NCBI GenBank assembly: GCA_002812745.2
Contig: NCSJ02000052.1
Coordinates: 1-64,000 of the forward strand
Length of the DNA stretch: 64,000 nucleotides
Reading direction: 5' to 3'
Origin: Scytalidium lignicola
Lineage: Eukaryota; Ascomycota; Leotiomycetes
This document shows, piece by piece, positions 1-11,300 of this stretch. Below the pieces are notes generated by a model. The model ran no database searches and was not told the origin of the DNA. It worked only from the letters and a program-made list of their open reading frames with translations. Numbering within the stretch: position 1 is the stretch's first letter; the number at the start of each line of letters is the position of its first letter. The position numbers and the translations under genes are program-made.

Positions 1-3000
1 GGGGTGCGCGAATTATGGCTGCAAGTTATGTCAGCGCTGGAGCTGCTGCACGCACCCCATCCTCCAGCCCGAAAATTATATGCCGCATAGTAAACCCGCC
101 GGCTGCATCCTCAGGAATATACAGCAGCAAAAAAAAAGGCGCACTACGGGTAGCGCATCAGCCGGCAAGCGAAGGGTCCATTACGTCGAGCATGGTCGAG
201 CTATCGTGCGGAATAGCGTGGAGTAGCGCTGTGCAGGTCACTCGTAGCGCGGTGGACTGGTGGGGCATCTGAGTCGCTGCAGCATTATGACTGGTCGGCA
301 GCCCCGGTCGCTGAAGGAAGCGGTTCCTCTGACAGGTTAAGCGGCAAACCGCCAACGCCCTCCGCTTGCGCACTCGTAGCACATCTCGGGGTGTCCCCAG
401 CAAAGTTGGGGTGGCCGTGTGCTGGAGAGTACTTCCGTCTTCGTATCTCCGCTGCCCGTTCTGTTGGCTATCGCTGCTTGCTGCTGCTGTACTTGTGCAC
501 CGATATGTGGCCTCCTGTATCTTGGGGAGATAGATGCTGCGCTGTTGCATAACTGGGGGAACCGGTTCTGGCTCCTAGGTCTTCGCAAAAGAAAAAGCTA
601 GACGGTTACAGTGGGGGCAAAACAATGGAAGGTCTCTTTCCTGGTTCCCCACTTGGAAATCGGCATCGCGGCATTTTAGGCGGATTTCACAAACGAACCC
701 CCATCGTATCGTGCGAATCTCAGTTCCAAGGGGGGAGGAGAGAGCGAGAGCCAGACTCTTGAGACTTGGGGGACTGGCAGACCAGACTGGGAGTTACCGG
801 TATTCCCGCCTCAATGATCCTGCCCTTTTCGCCATTTCCTCCAGCGCCCGCTTTGGTGGCTAGCGCCGCCTGGCCTCGGGTTATCCAGGTTAGGCTAATC
901 GTCGTGTGCTGGCTGGATTGGGGACGAGTCGTGCACGGAAAACCAGCGAACCAGCGAACGCGACACACGAAGGAGTTTGGACCGAAAGAGCGAGGTCCAA
1001 GGCTTTTGCACCAGGCCCCCTGCCGGTCTGGAAAAGCTTAGCACGATGACTACGCTGGCATGGCTGGATCCTGAAGCTCACGACTACGGCAGGCCATTTC
1101 TATCACGGCTGCTGTTCAATAATCTTGAGGTGGACTGGCAGACTGGCTGGCTGGTGGAAGGACGCATCAGGATCTGACTCTCGACCTCCAGTACTTGCTT
1201 GCTGTACCTACCGCCTTACTCTGACTCCTGACACGAACTCTGATACAGTCATTACAAGACGGATGTTGGATACCGGGCGAACGCGCATCCTCATACAGCA
1301 TCAAAGTGACAAATCCTCGGCTCCCTCTCCCGAGCCAATTGCCTCGTCCTCGATCATCTCTGTTGTCCACTGTGGTATTTGTGATTACTTGGAAAATTAG
1401 TTGCGATATTTCCTTTACGAACGACCATTCGCCCGTACGTACTCACGGCCTACAACAACAAGCCGACGCCGATAGGCGAGACAGCCTCAGCGCATTCCTC
1501 TGGCCGCTACGATGCAGTAGGAAGGGGTTTATCATTTCGTGATCCAGTCCACATCCAATCATCATTTAACGCTTGTCTTGGCTTTCCCGATCTCTCCCTC
1601 CACGCCCTTATGTCTCTCTTTTGCACACAGCACATTTGGCAGGGGGCGTTGTGCAGTCAGTGCAATCCGTGTACGCTCTCACTGTGCGTCTTCTGTGCAG
1701 CGAAAAGTACGATGTGTGTGCAAGCTGGTGCAGGCTTTGAGTGGCCTCTGCTCTGGGCCCTTTTCTCCGAGCTCCGTTCATAACGACGAGACGACGAGAA
1801 TAACTTCAAGCCTCACCTATTTTCTTTTTTCCCCTCCCTTCACCTCACCTAATCCAGCAAAGTAACCAGGATCCCCCTGTCGTTCCACACTCATCGTAAT
1901 CACAAACCCTAATGCTCCAAAACATGCCAAAATGCCAATCGCCAATTCTCACAATAGCAATAATACCTCATCTACCTCCGTCACTGCACAGCAAAGCAAC
2001 TGCCTTGTCTTTCTCCCGGAATCATGCGTTCATCTGCTCGCTATCTCTCCGTTCCGATGCCCTCCTTGGTCTTGGTCTTGTCGACTTTTTTTTAGAGCTA
2101 TTTTGCCAACTTACGGAGAAACTTCGTTGTCTTCTAATTTATTATTCCCGTTTTGGTCAGGACCCGCGCTTACCGACCAGCCAACCACATTCATCGCCTC
2201 ATGCATTCGAAATAGCTCCGTGGTCGTAAGGGCCGCCGAGGAAGAAAAATTCTGTTCCATGCGCCTTCTAGAAAAGATCCACATCCGTCATAGTCTCATC
2301 GTACCTCCATCATTGTCGTCATAGTTTATCGGCGTCGACCCTCTCTGACCTTACGTAAGAGAACACTACGGCAAGCCCGCCGCTATTTGGTGACAGTTCA
2401 AAAAAAAGTTACTTGTATTTTGCCCCCCGCGTATTATCATTGTTCCTACAGTACAGATTATGGGACGGTATCTTTTCGTGCTACAGTACTTGTATCAACG
2501 GCTACCTGTACAGTCAGACGTGGCATACCGGTCACACCCTTAGAAAACCATATCAGATTCCTTAGCCGCATGGGATGGATGCATCCAGATCGCTGCGTCA
2601 TCGATGTCTGTTCCAGTACGCGTCCTATGAGGAATTATGAGGGATCATCTCTTTTCCGTGTTATTTACGTCTCGTACATACCCCGTAGTGCTTCTGCGAA
2701 GAGTTAACAGTACGCAGTAATTACAGTAGTATTGTTATTATTATGTTGGACGATGTGATACACAGGCTGAGGCTCGACAGGTTAGGAACTTTTTAATGCC
2801 GCAAATTCGCATCCGACCCGGATACTTCCTCAGTTATCAATACTGGAACCATATATTCGATATCTCTTGTTGGGCGGCTTAAATACCGCTGTGCGCGGAA
2901 GGGAAAAACCCAATACTGGAATTCCTTATTCCCGACCGACGCCACACACAACGTCGCACAAGCCCCGAATCCAGAACTTAAAACATCTAGAAAGTCCACC

Positions 3001-3094
3001 ATCCTGTACTGTACTCCTGGTCAGTGCTGGTACACTGTCTGACTTTACACAACCACTCGCTCAAACTCGTTGAAATAGGGTTCGTGTGGATTTG

Positions 3095-3125
3095 ACGGCT
3101 CGAACGGCTCGAACGGCTTAAACGG
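3095..3125. repeat. 9-bp tandem repeat, about 3.4 copies
   Basis: The unit ACGGCTCGA occurs at 3095-3103 and 3104-3112, then as ACGGCTTAA at 3113-3121, followed by a partial ACGG. It lies in non-coding DNA and has no obvious function. Confidence 0.85.
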
Positions 3126-3902
3126 TTGTTATCTAGGAGCGAGCTCCAGTAGTACTGGAAAGTTGAGTTACAAAACTCTCAATTGGAACGAACGGCAAAA
3201 ACGAAAAGGCCGGACCCCTATTTTTCAACTATCTATCCGTGGTTCGCAATTTCATTTTTTCAATGCTGGCTAACAATAAAAAGATCACCGTTGTGGTTCG
3301 CATGTCTTGACTATCAAAAGCGTGCACTAAATTCATTAACATTAGCATATTAGGAAGGAGTTTCGGGTCGGTCCAGATTTATTCCAGTTTTCCATCCACC
3401 TTCCGAAAAAATTCTGCACAAAAGANTTTTTATGCCTGTCATAAAAAATTTATACTGTTTAGTGCATGCATGGGTTTAGCCTCCACCCTTTTCCCTCGGC
3501 TGGTATTATTAGCCGCCATGCAATGCCAATGCACGCACACCCCCCTGCAGCATTATGTCGGCCGTGCGTTTTTCCAAGGGTCCCGTTACGAAGGATGGGG
3601 TGTGTGAGAGTTATGAATGCGATAGCCCTATCATGGGCGACGAAACGGCAATCAACAATCAACAAATCAACAAAAACAACAGAACTAACACCAGCAACCA
3701 TCGCCCAGTAACCTGTTGGTTTCTCCGCCCATCGTTCCCACTTCAATTACCGTGCTGTAATTTGCACCTCATTTTATTAAAACCCCATCGACGGATGTAT
3801 TCCTGTAGATCTTCGTCCCACAGTAATAATTCCCCGTCTCCGCAAAGGAACCACAGACAGCACAGGTTTCATTTTCTTTAATTGCACTGGATAATACTAC
3901 GC

Positions 3903-4022
3903 AGGTGCCAGGGGTAAGTTGTGTTACACCGCCTTCTGGCAGAATCTCATATACCACCAACGCACAGTGAGAGAATGAGNTTCTGCCAGAAGGCGGTGTA
4001 ACACAACTTACCCCCGGCACCT
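3903..4022. repeat. long inverted repeat (48-bp arms)
   Basis: Bases 3903-3950 and 3975-4022 are reverse complements over 48 bp, with one true mismatch (A against C near the outer end) and one N (3980) opposite a T. The loop is 24 bp. The arms carry no transposase and are not flanked by an obvious target-site duplication. Either this is a genuine hairpin or MITE-like element, or a fold-back artefact at a contig end, which the N inside the right arm makes plausible. Confidence 0.85.
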
Positions 4023-7000
4023 CCGTACATACTCTGGGCTTTTCTAAAATATGTACTGTGTAAGTAATGCTTTTGACATCACCTCGGCGGCCGCCTTGTT
4101 TTTTTGATTACTCTTCCTTTTTTTCCCTCTCGTATCATCTAATCATTCAATTTTGGGTTTGTGTGTTCCGGATTACCGTATGTCACCATCCACCTCTATC
4201 TGAATGACGATCTGCCCCATCACCGATCGGGTTTTCCCATAATTAAAAAAGGCCCATGTTTTTGTCTGGTTCTAGAAAGAAAGGAAAAATGTTAATTCCT
4301 GGCCGGTATCTCCATGTGTCGGAGCCGGGCTCGCCGTCCCTCTCCTTCCTTAGATTTTCCCTCTTCCAATACCCAGTAGTTAGCTGTTAAATTCCCAATT
4401 TTCCCTCCAATTGCTGTATTATTGCAATTATCTCACATCAAAACCCCTCAAATTGATTCCTTTTTTTACCTACGCACGTCATCCGCTAATTATTTCTTTC
4501 ACCTACCGCCCCCCATATCCATGTTTCCCAGCCGCTGCCCCTAGTGAGACAAGAGGCGTGTTCGACGCTTTCTCGGCACGGATTATTTGTGTAATTGCCT
4601 CTCTGTATCTCTGTCTCTATGTATCTGCACAAAGCAAACAAAAAGGTTCCTGAATTGGCATGCATGCATGCTGTACAAAATTATCAAAAAAAAAAGATTG
4701 TCCAATCCTCAGCGTCCAATTGATGTTCAATTTCCTGCTCCATCATCTCCGTGGCATCCGAACAGATTTCCGATGTTCACGAATGTACAATTCAAACAGG
4801 CCAATAATAATGAAACTTCCCCAATTACTCCATAATTAAGTACTGTGTAAGTTCCTTGCAGCAGAGTAGAGGACGATCACCACCTCTTCCTTTGTTGTTT
4901 TTTTTGCGCGGTTTATTTCCTCTCTCGTGCAACATGCAGATTACCCGTATCTGGGCCCCACTCCTAAAAGCAGTTTCGATATGCAAAAAGCTGGAGCTAG
5001 AGCCTTTTTCGAAACAATGAAATTTCCCCCACAAAAAAGCTGGCTTTGGACACGTNCCCCCCCTCGCTCCAGAGAGAGATGAAAAAGCAAACAATTCAAC
5101 GCTCGGGACTCTAATTGATGTCGGTTGGTTCCCCGCGTTGAGGGCTAGACCTCTCAATTACCTTCTTTCAATATTGTCTTTCAATAATTATTATACAGTA
5201 ATATTGTGTTGTATAAAAGTCATTGAAGGGCGAATTCTCGGAGACCGAGCTCCTCACCGCTCTTAACTTAGGAGTAACTTGTTTTTTTGGGCGGAACTAA
5301 AATCGCTTCTTAGCAAGCTTGGGCTGAATAGCGGATCAACTTTCGCCGTTTCTCGGTGCAAACTTTTATGATATTTATCGTTATCATTTCATTACTCGTA
5401 ACAAGTATGAAAGAATCGCCCACGCTAGATCGGGAACTTTTTTTTAGTCAGATGATGGTGTCTGCACCATGTTTCATGCGGTGCTTTTAGGCGCCGGTAG
5501 TTTTTTTTGGCTCTGTTTGCTGCATGAGATAAACAGATAATCCTTCTCATTGAGAGGCTCAAACGTGCAGTAGAACACTTAGTCCCATGCACGTCGGTAT
5601 CAGCTTGCCATAGAAGGTGAGCAGAACCGCCTGTGGAGATACAGGTGCGGAATTATTGTTTTGTGCTCTCTTGGTACTCAGCTTTACGTACACCTTGAAT
5701 CTGTCCCCAAGCGACGGCACTTGTTATTGACGGTAATTAGTTTGATGAACGGATGCTACAGCACAGAATGGTACCATACCGTATACGTACTGTATAAGTT
5801 ATCGTCTTTGCCTTCAATAATTGCATCCACACAGTACTGTATAATTAGCATTCGATACACAAGTTCATCCCAAGCATGCTCTGTCGTTTCACGTATTGCG
5901 CCTGGAACACCAATTACTTATCTGCGTTCACTTTTGGGACCGTGCGGGAAATTGTCACTGAGAAATTATTTCCCCAGCGCGCCCAGATGCTTCTATCCGA
6001 TTGCTCGTAAAATCGCGCATGTCATGGATTCCGGCTCCCCACAAGTGGCCTTACTTGTTTGGCTTCCCATTGGCGCTTGCGATTAGGTGGCTCTGAACCT
6101 ATAGTACGATACAGTATTGATTTGACGGATATAGAAGCACTCCAAGATGTGGATGTTCTTCATATATGGGCCCATTTATACGTATATCTCTCAAAAAGAC
6201 CCCAAGAAAAGGTGTGTGTTCTTCATGTTTGGATACCCAACTATCCGTATGATTCCGACGGGGCGTCCTGGTTTTGTTGTGTTGCTGGTATGCCGGTGGT
6301 GATAGGCGTTCTCCCACCTTTCTCGGCGAATATTTCGTTGTGTGAAACTCGATAGACGCTTCTCCCGAAGCTGGACCTCCAGCGTCGTCGATGTTGAAAC
6401 GTAGCGCTGTCTCGAATACTGGTTCCAAGAGATTTTCTTTCTTTCCTTCNTTTTTTTCGCGCCTAGAATTAAATGGCTGAGCTATATTAACGTTTCGCGT
6501 TTTGAGTAGGATATCCCTGTTTGACGGTTAGACTGTTCTCATTCAATTCTCTTACTCTTAATACTTATCGAGACTTCCCGATCCCGATGATTTCATTTTC
6601 GTTCAGTACTAGCCATTTGTTATCGNAAAACGCGACAATGGTAAAACCACCATTTCATCGACCTTGCTTATAGTGAGGAATAACCCAGACGATATCTAGC
6701 CACTGAGCAGACGTAGTCGAGTGTAGAACACTCGTAGAATACTCGTAGAACATCACCTGTTGGTAAACACGACGAGGCTGCTCAGGCCCGTTGCGTCTTG
6801 GCTGCATGCAACCTATCACAGCTGGTAGTTGCAAATCGCAGGGTCGCGACAGGTGCACTAAGAGAGCTTTCCCCTGTCCAAGGCACTCAGGTCAATCCGC
6901 AGGGCTGAGATCCCCACAACCTGCAATGCATGCATGCACAGCCTCACTCGATTCGATCGTGGTGTGTTGAAAGAAAAAAAGCTTATAATAACCTCTAACG

Positions 7001-7284
7001 TCTTCTTCTTCTTCGATGTGAATGTTAGCATGTACCTTTTGTAGTAATTCAAAGTACATACCGGGTTTTGCCATGGCTGTTCTTGCTCCGGATGCTGACG
7101 CTGATACTAAATGCTGGTGCTGATGCTAGATGCTGTAAGGAAAGTTAAATTGAGGTATGAGTCATCAACGAAACGAGACGAATTGGAGAGAGGTTGACGG
7201 AGTGACTGTTATTAAAATATACAATTCTGGTTTGTTGCTAGTTACAGTGGAAAGGAAATTGAATTATCTTTGCAGCAATTTGTC

Positions 7285-7347
7285 TCCCTAATATCCTTCA
7301 CTCCCCTAACATCCTTCACTCCCATAACATCCTTCACTACCATAACA
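7285..7347. repeat. 18-bp tandem repeat, about 3.5 copies
   Basis: Three 18-bp units (7285-7302, 7303-7320, 7321-7338) share the core ATCCTTCACT and are followed by a partial unit. Read on the minus strand, the repeat begins at the stop codon of the small membrane-protein candidate, and every unit carries a TGA in that frame. Confidence 0.9.
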
Positions 7348-7595
7348 GCGCTGTCCGAACAAATTTGAAAATTACCTCGATGAGGACAGAAAGTACAGCC
7401 AAAAAAATAATGAAAGCAACCAATAGTGCCACTCCTAGTAGTGCATTCGGAATCTCATCCATGATTGTTCGAATCACTCCCTGGAAATTTTCAAATTAGC
7501 TGATACAGTAGAAAGAACATCTAAAAACTTACCTGTGATGGATAACTGTCCCCTTCGTTTCCATCCCCTTTTTCAAGATCTATCTCTTTTGTCAT
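7337..7595 (-). CDS. candidate tiny single-pass membrane protein (68 aa, two exons)
   Basis: On the minus strand, exon 1 is 7595-7533 and exon 2 is 7480-7337. They are separated by a 52-bp intron with a GTAAGT donor and a TTTCCAG acceptor. The spliced frame gives 68 residues: an acidic head of about 21 residues, then IRTIMDEIPNALLG, then a strongly hydrophobic stretch at about residues 34-55 typical of one transmembrane helix. I do not recognise a family. Support comes from the clean intron, the acidic-then-hydrophobic layout and the absence of a better explanation. Against it are its size and lack of homology evidence. A GTAATT just before the end could be a second donor leading to another 3' exon, but I found no convincing one. 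Confidence 0.4.
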
Positions 7596-7665
7596 TATCT
7601 CAACAGAGTGTTTAGTTTTTTTTAATAAACGCAAGTCTTTTGGTCTTTGGGTTGTCTTTTGATCT

Positions 7666-7917
7666 TTAGGTTACTCGGTGTTTGTGAAAGAGTTCAAGAT
7701 TGTGTTGTACTCGGTGTGAAACTTCAGTAGTGATGCAGAGAAACTTGCCAGATAATAGTAACGTTAATCCAAATAAGCATGCGAGAAACCCAGGCAGAAT
7801 CGGAATGTGAATGAATAGACTGCAGTGTTCGTCTTGCATCACATTGTTTAACACATCATACATACGTAATTGCACATGACCAAGGGGAAAATATACTGAT
7901 TTAATTCTTACTACCAT
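7666..7917 (-). CDS. doubtful small ORF with one hydrophobic segment (83 aa)
   Basis: An uninterrupted 83-codon minus-strand frame starts at ATG 7917 and has a hydrophobic stretch near residues 43-62 (LPGFLACLFGLTLLL). It ends about 70 bp upstream of the start of the tiny membrane-protein candidate, on the same strand. No family is recognised and no intron is visible. It could be a real small gene, part of the leader of the next gene, or chance. Confidence 0.15.
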   Translation of the reverse strand: MVVRIKSVYFPLGHVQLRMYDVLNNVMQDEHCSLFIHIPILPGFLACLFGLTLLLSGKFLCITTEVSHRVQHNLELFHKHRVT

Positions 7918-8304
7918 TTTTTATTTCGAGTTGTACCTTGTCATATCAATATAGACCGCAGCTCAACAATCTTTAAATAGCAAGGGTATCTAGGAAGTTC
8001 TCATGCACGTATTTTATCGACTTTGTTAGTACCGACCTTGGTAACAATTTCAACAGGCACTACCCATCAAGGTCTCTTTATATTTGTCATTTGAAATTAG
8101 TTGCTTATTACGAAGAAAATAATAAATCAGGCTCACAAGTGTCCACATAACAAATACACTCTAAATCATTCCTCTTAACGCAAGAAATACAACAGTATGG
8201 TATCATATTCGTTACAATATTTCCCTCTAAGACTTTCGCTCAATTAAATGCCGCCCAACCTTAAGAACTCCGTCATTAGGTATCATTATCCAATGCTAAT
8301 CTAG
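7918..8304. other. intergenic, nothing recognised
   Basis: AT-rich spacer beyond the 3' end of SPC7. No coding frame, repeat or RNA gene is seen. Confidence 0.6.
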
Positions 8305-11300
8305 TTAAACAGCCTTCCTTCCACGTGCAAGAAGTTTATCCCCTAACTCAGAAACAGCGCTGACCCAGGGGATCTTTGTCTCCATACCTTTCCGTTCAAT
8401 ACAATTTCCTATCCTATCGATCAGGAAATTCTTCATTACTGGCTCATTGAACCTTTCTCCATACACCACTGTTGCGCAGGGTTGAACCGTAACATTGATG
8501 CCATCTTGGCCATTAGTACTCGCCATGTCAAACTTGAGTGCTACTCTGGTTTGCAAAGCGGCAATCAAAAGGCTGGAGCGTACAACAATAGAGCTATCAG
8601 ACGTCTTAGCAATTTCTGTTGGGCATATAATGTTCAATAAGCGGATGTTATCAGCGGCCATATTTGCCTTGTCCCAACCTGAACTCACAGCATGAAGCAG
8701 TTGCTTTACATGAGTCTGCGACTGAGGAAGCCCTCGAATGTGATCTCGAATGCCTTGAAGGAAGAAATCTTTCTCAGCTGTAAGAGGGAGAGGGTTCAGT
8801 TCTCTGTTGGCAGCAATATACCACAAGTCGATCCGCGAATTGCTTGGCTGTTTGGAACTTGCGTTTGCTGCACTGGGAAGGAAAGCGGAAGCATCAAAAA
8901 CAAGTTCGATCTCTTTCCGGTATGTCATTGAGGTAACAGTACCTGAGACGCCAGTGATGGTCCAACCACATTTTCTTTCAATCTCATCTACTTTTGCTGT
9001 GACTTTGTTAGCGAAGAATGTCAAAGGAAGACACATAACATACCCTTCAAAGCATTGATCTCGTTCGAACTCCATCCTCTGCATTCTTCTCTGATCCTTT
9101 CTGCTTCTCGGATATCATCGGAATAGGCTTGTTTCTTCTCCGTAGCGGCTGAAATCTCCAAATCTCTGGCTTCTACTTGCTTTCGGAGGTCTGCGATAAT
9201 CGCTTTCTTAGCTGCAATATCTTCGTCTACTTTGACCAGTTGCTGTCGAGCGCCAGAAAGCTCCTCTTGGTCGCAGTTAGCAAGCTCATCCGCAGCTGCT
9301 TGCAGGTCTGCTTCCTGAATCTCTAGTGTTTCCACTTGCCGTAACATATTAGGAAGGACTGAGTCTAGTAGGTGTTGTTGGTGAAGCAACTGTTCTTCAT
9401 CTGCCATCATGCCCTCGGCGGTTTTTATTAGACCTTCTTTTAGGGTTTCCAGTAGAGTCATCCGCCATTCATACCACATGCCCTTGCTGAGCAGCCTAGC
9501 ATGTGTTTTCACATTCTTGAGTTGGCTATCCATTAGAACTTTGACATCTGCTGAGGCGGACATGTATTCTCGGAAAAGAGGAGGGTTCTCCTCAAAGGTT
9601 TCAGTTTCAATCTCGCGCACAGTGTTTCTGCCTTCAGAGATATAATTCTTGAGTTCGTGACAAGCCTGGAGGGATATTAGCGCAGATAATACCTATTAGA
9701 ATTACTTTAGATAAGCTTACATGTTGGAACAATTCAAGCATCGGTATGGTAGCGGCTCCAGTAGCAACGCAGTCTTCTAAAGACGGAACTTCAGTATCTG
9801 ATCTCCGGGTTTTGGAGAGTCTGTTGCTTTTCTGCGCCATAGTATGCCTACGTTTCGTCGTTGTCAATTCCATGAATCGAATGTTGGTCATATTTAGAAA
9901 ATCTTGTAATTGAATGCGATCATCCTCGATACTTTCTTCAAGGACTTCAGCATCTTCAATTGGTGGCCTCTCTACAAACGGTACGCCCTTTTTCGCACTC
10001 TCGTTTACTTCAGCATCCCTGAAACGACCCTGACTGCGAGGGGTTGTAATATTAGCTTTGTTAGGAGAACCTGTAGTGGGCGTGCTTGTCTGATCAACTA
10101 ATGATTGTTCAAGACTTTTTCGAGTAGAGCGAGTCAATCGTCCGGTAGTTTCGGCTTTAGATGGTGGTCCAGGAAGCTTCACATTCTTCACAGGACTGCC
10201 TTGATGTCCTTTGAGACGCTTGATTCCATCGTTATCTTCGTCTTCGTCTTCTTCATCTAACTCTGCAGGTCGTTTTCCCAATAATCCTTTAGCTGCACCT
10301 ACGTGCAAGCTCTTTCTTCCTCTAAGCGGCCTTTTCTTTGGTGTAAGGCTTTCGATCATTTCTTTTAAGTTGAGGGTTGCATCCTTATCATCTTGTCCAA
10401 TATCAACCTCCCTCTCAAGAATCTTCCGCCGATCTTCGCGTTTAGCGTCTTCCTCGTGTTCTTTATCAATTTCCTCCTCTATCGTGTTGGGATCTGCAAA
10501 TTGAACACCGATAGTAAAGTCTTCAGGCTTGCTGGGTACAAAAGGCCTTGCGTGTTCTCCAATAGATCCACGTCGATCTAAAAGTTCAGCTACTCGGGGC
10601 GAGCCAAGACCTACTTTATCTATCCCAATTCCGGAAGAAACTCGTTTTTGGGGGGTTAGGATGATACTCGGGGTTGTGACGCCGGTGTCCCTATCTTTTT
10701 GGAACAACCTCTTTGCACTTGATTGGGTCTTGCCTATGGATGATTTTTGTGCTGGTGTTATATTCTTTATCTCTTCTTTGAATAGTTTCTTTGGTGATGC
10801 GCTTCGAACGACTACATTCCTAGAAGGTGATGACTTTCCAGGAGTTGTCGGCTGTGGAGGTTTTGGAGTAGCTTGCTTTTGAGGTGTGGACGGTTTCTTA
10901 ACAGGTGTAGAGTTAGCGGATGTCGACTTTCGCGTTGATGAGTTCCTAGCATCAGCACTCCGGCGAAGGCCTTTTCCTCGGAAAGCTGCAAGACTTGGAC
11001 TGCCAGTTTCTGATGCAACAGCGACTGCATGTGCCGCTGCTGATATCTTTGGAGGGGAATTTGCTGGAACGTTTAGGAACGGAGAACTTCCGAGATCCGT
11101 TTCTAGCTCCATGATCTTCTTTCCCTGATTGTTGTTTCTGTTCCTCAAGGAAGGAGGCAGTATGCCTCCGAAAGCAGTCGTCATATCCATTCCCATAGTC
11201 TCATCGAGCTCCATAGTATTAGCTTCAGGGATTGAGTTCATAATGCCTCCAAATGCAGTTGTCATTTCCATAGCCTCGTCTCCTGCGTTAGATCCCAAGC

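Larger units (their letters stand above)
1..7336. other. gene-poor intergenic region
   Basis: No reading frame here has a recognisable domain, conserved splice structure or protein-like composition. Bases 1-1700 are comparatively GC-rich. About 1570-1870 is pyrimidine-rich on the + strand, like a fungal promoter or 5' leader, but no coding exon follows it. The rest is AT-richer, with scattered TACTGTA/TACAGTA words (for example near 2447, 2482, 3004, 5787, 5832 and 6110), short tandem repeats and one long hairpin. Single N bases occur at 3426, 3980, 5056, 6450 and 6626. It may be the long upstream region of a regulator gene lying left of the window, or hold non-coding transcripts; the sequence alone does not decide. 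Confidence 0.6.

Noticed and set aside
158..2324. Multiple overlapping open frames in the first 2.3 kb
   Set aside because: Low-complexity composition, overlapping frames on both strands, no splice structure and no family resemblance.
6858..7074. Minus-strand frames considered as a 3' exon of the tiny membrane-protein gene
   Set aside because: No acceptor gives a convincing in-frame continuation, and the protein already ends in a stop after the membrane helix.
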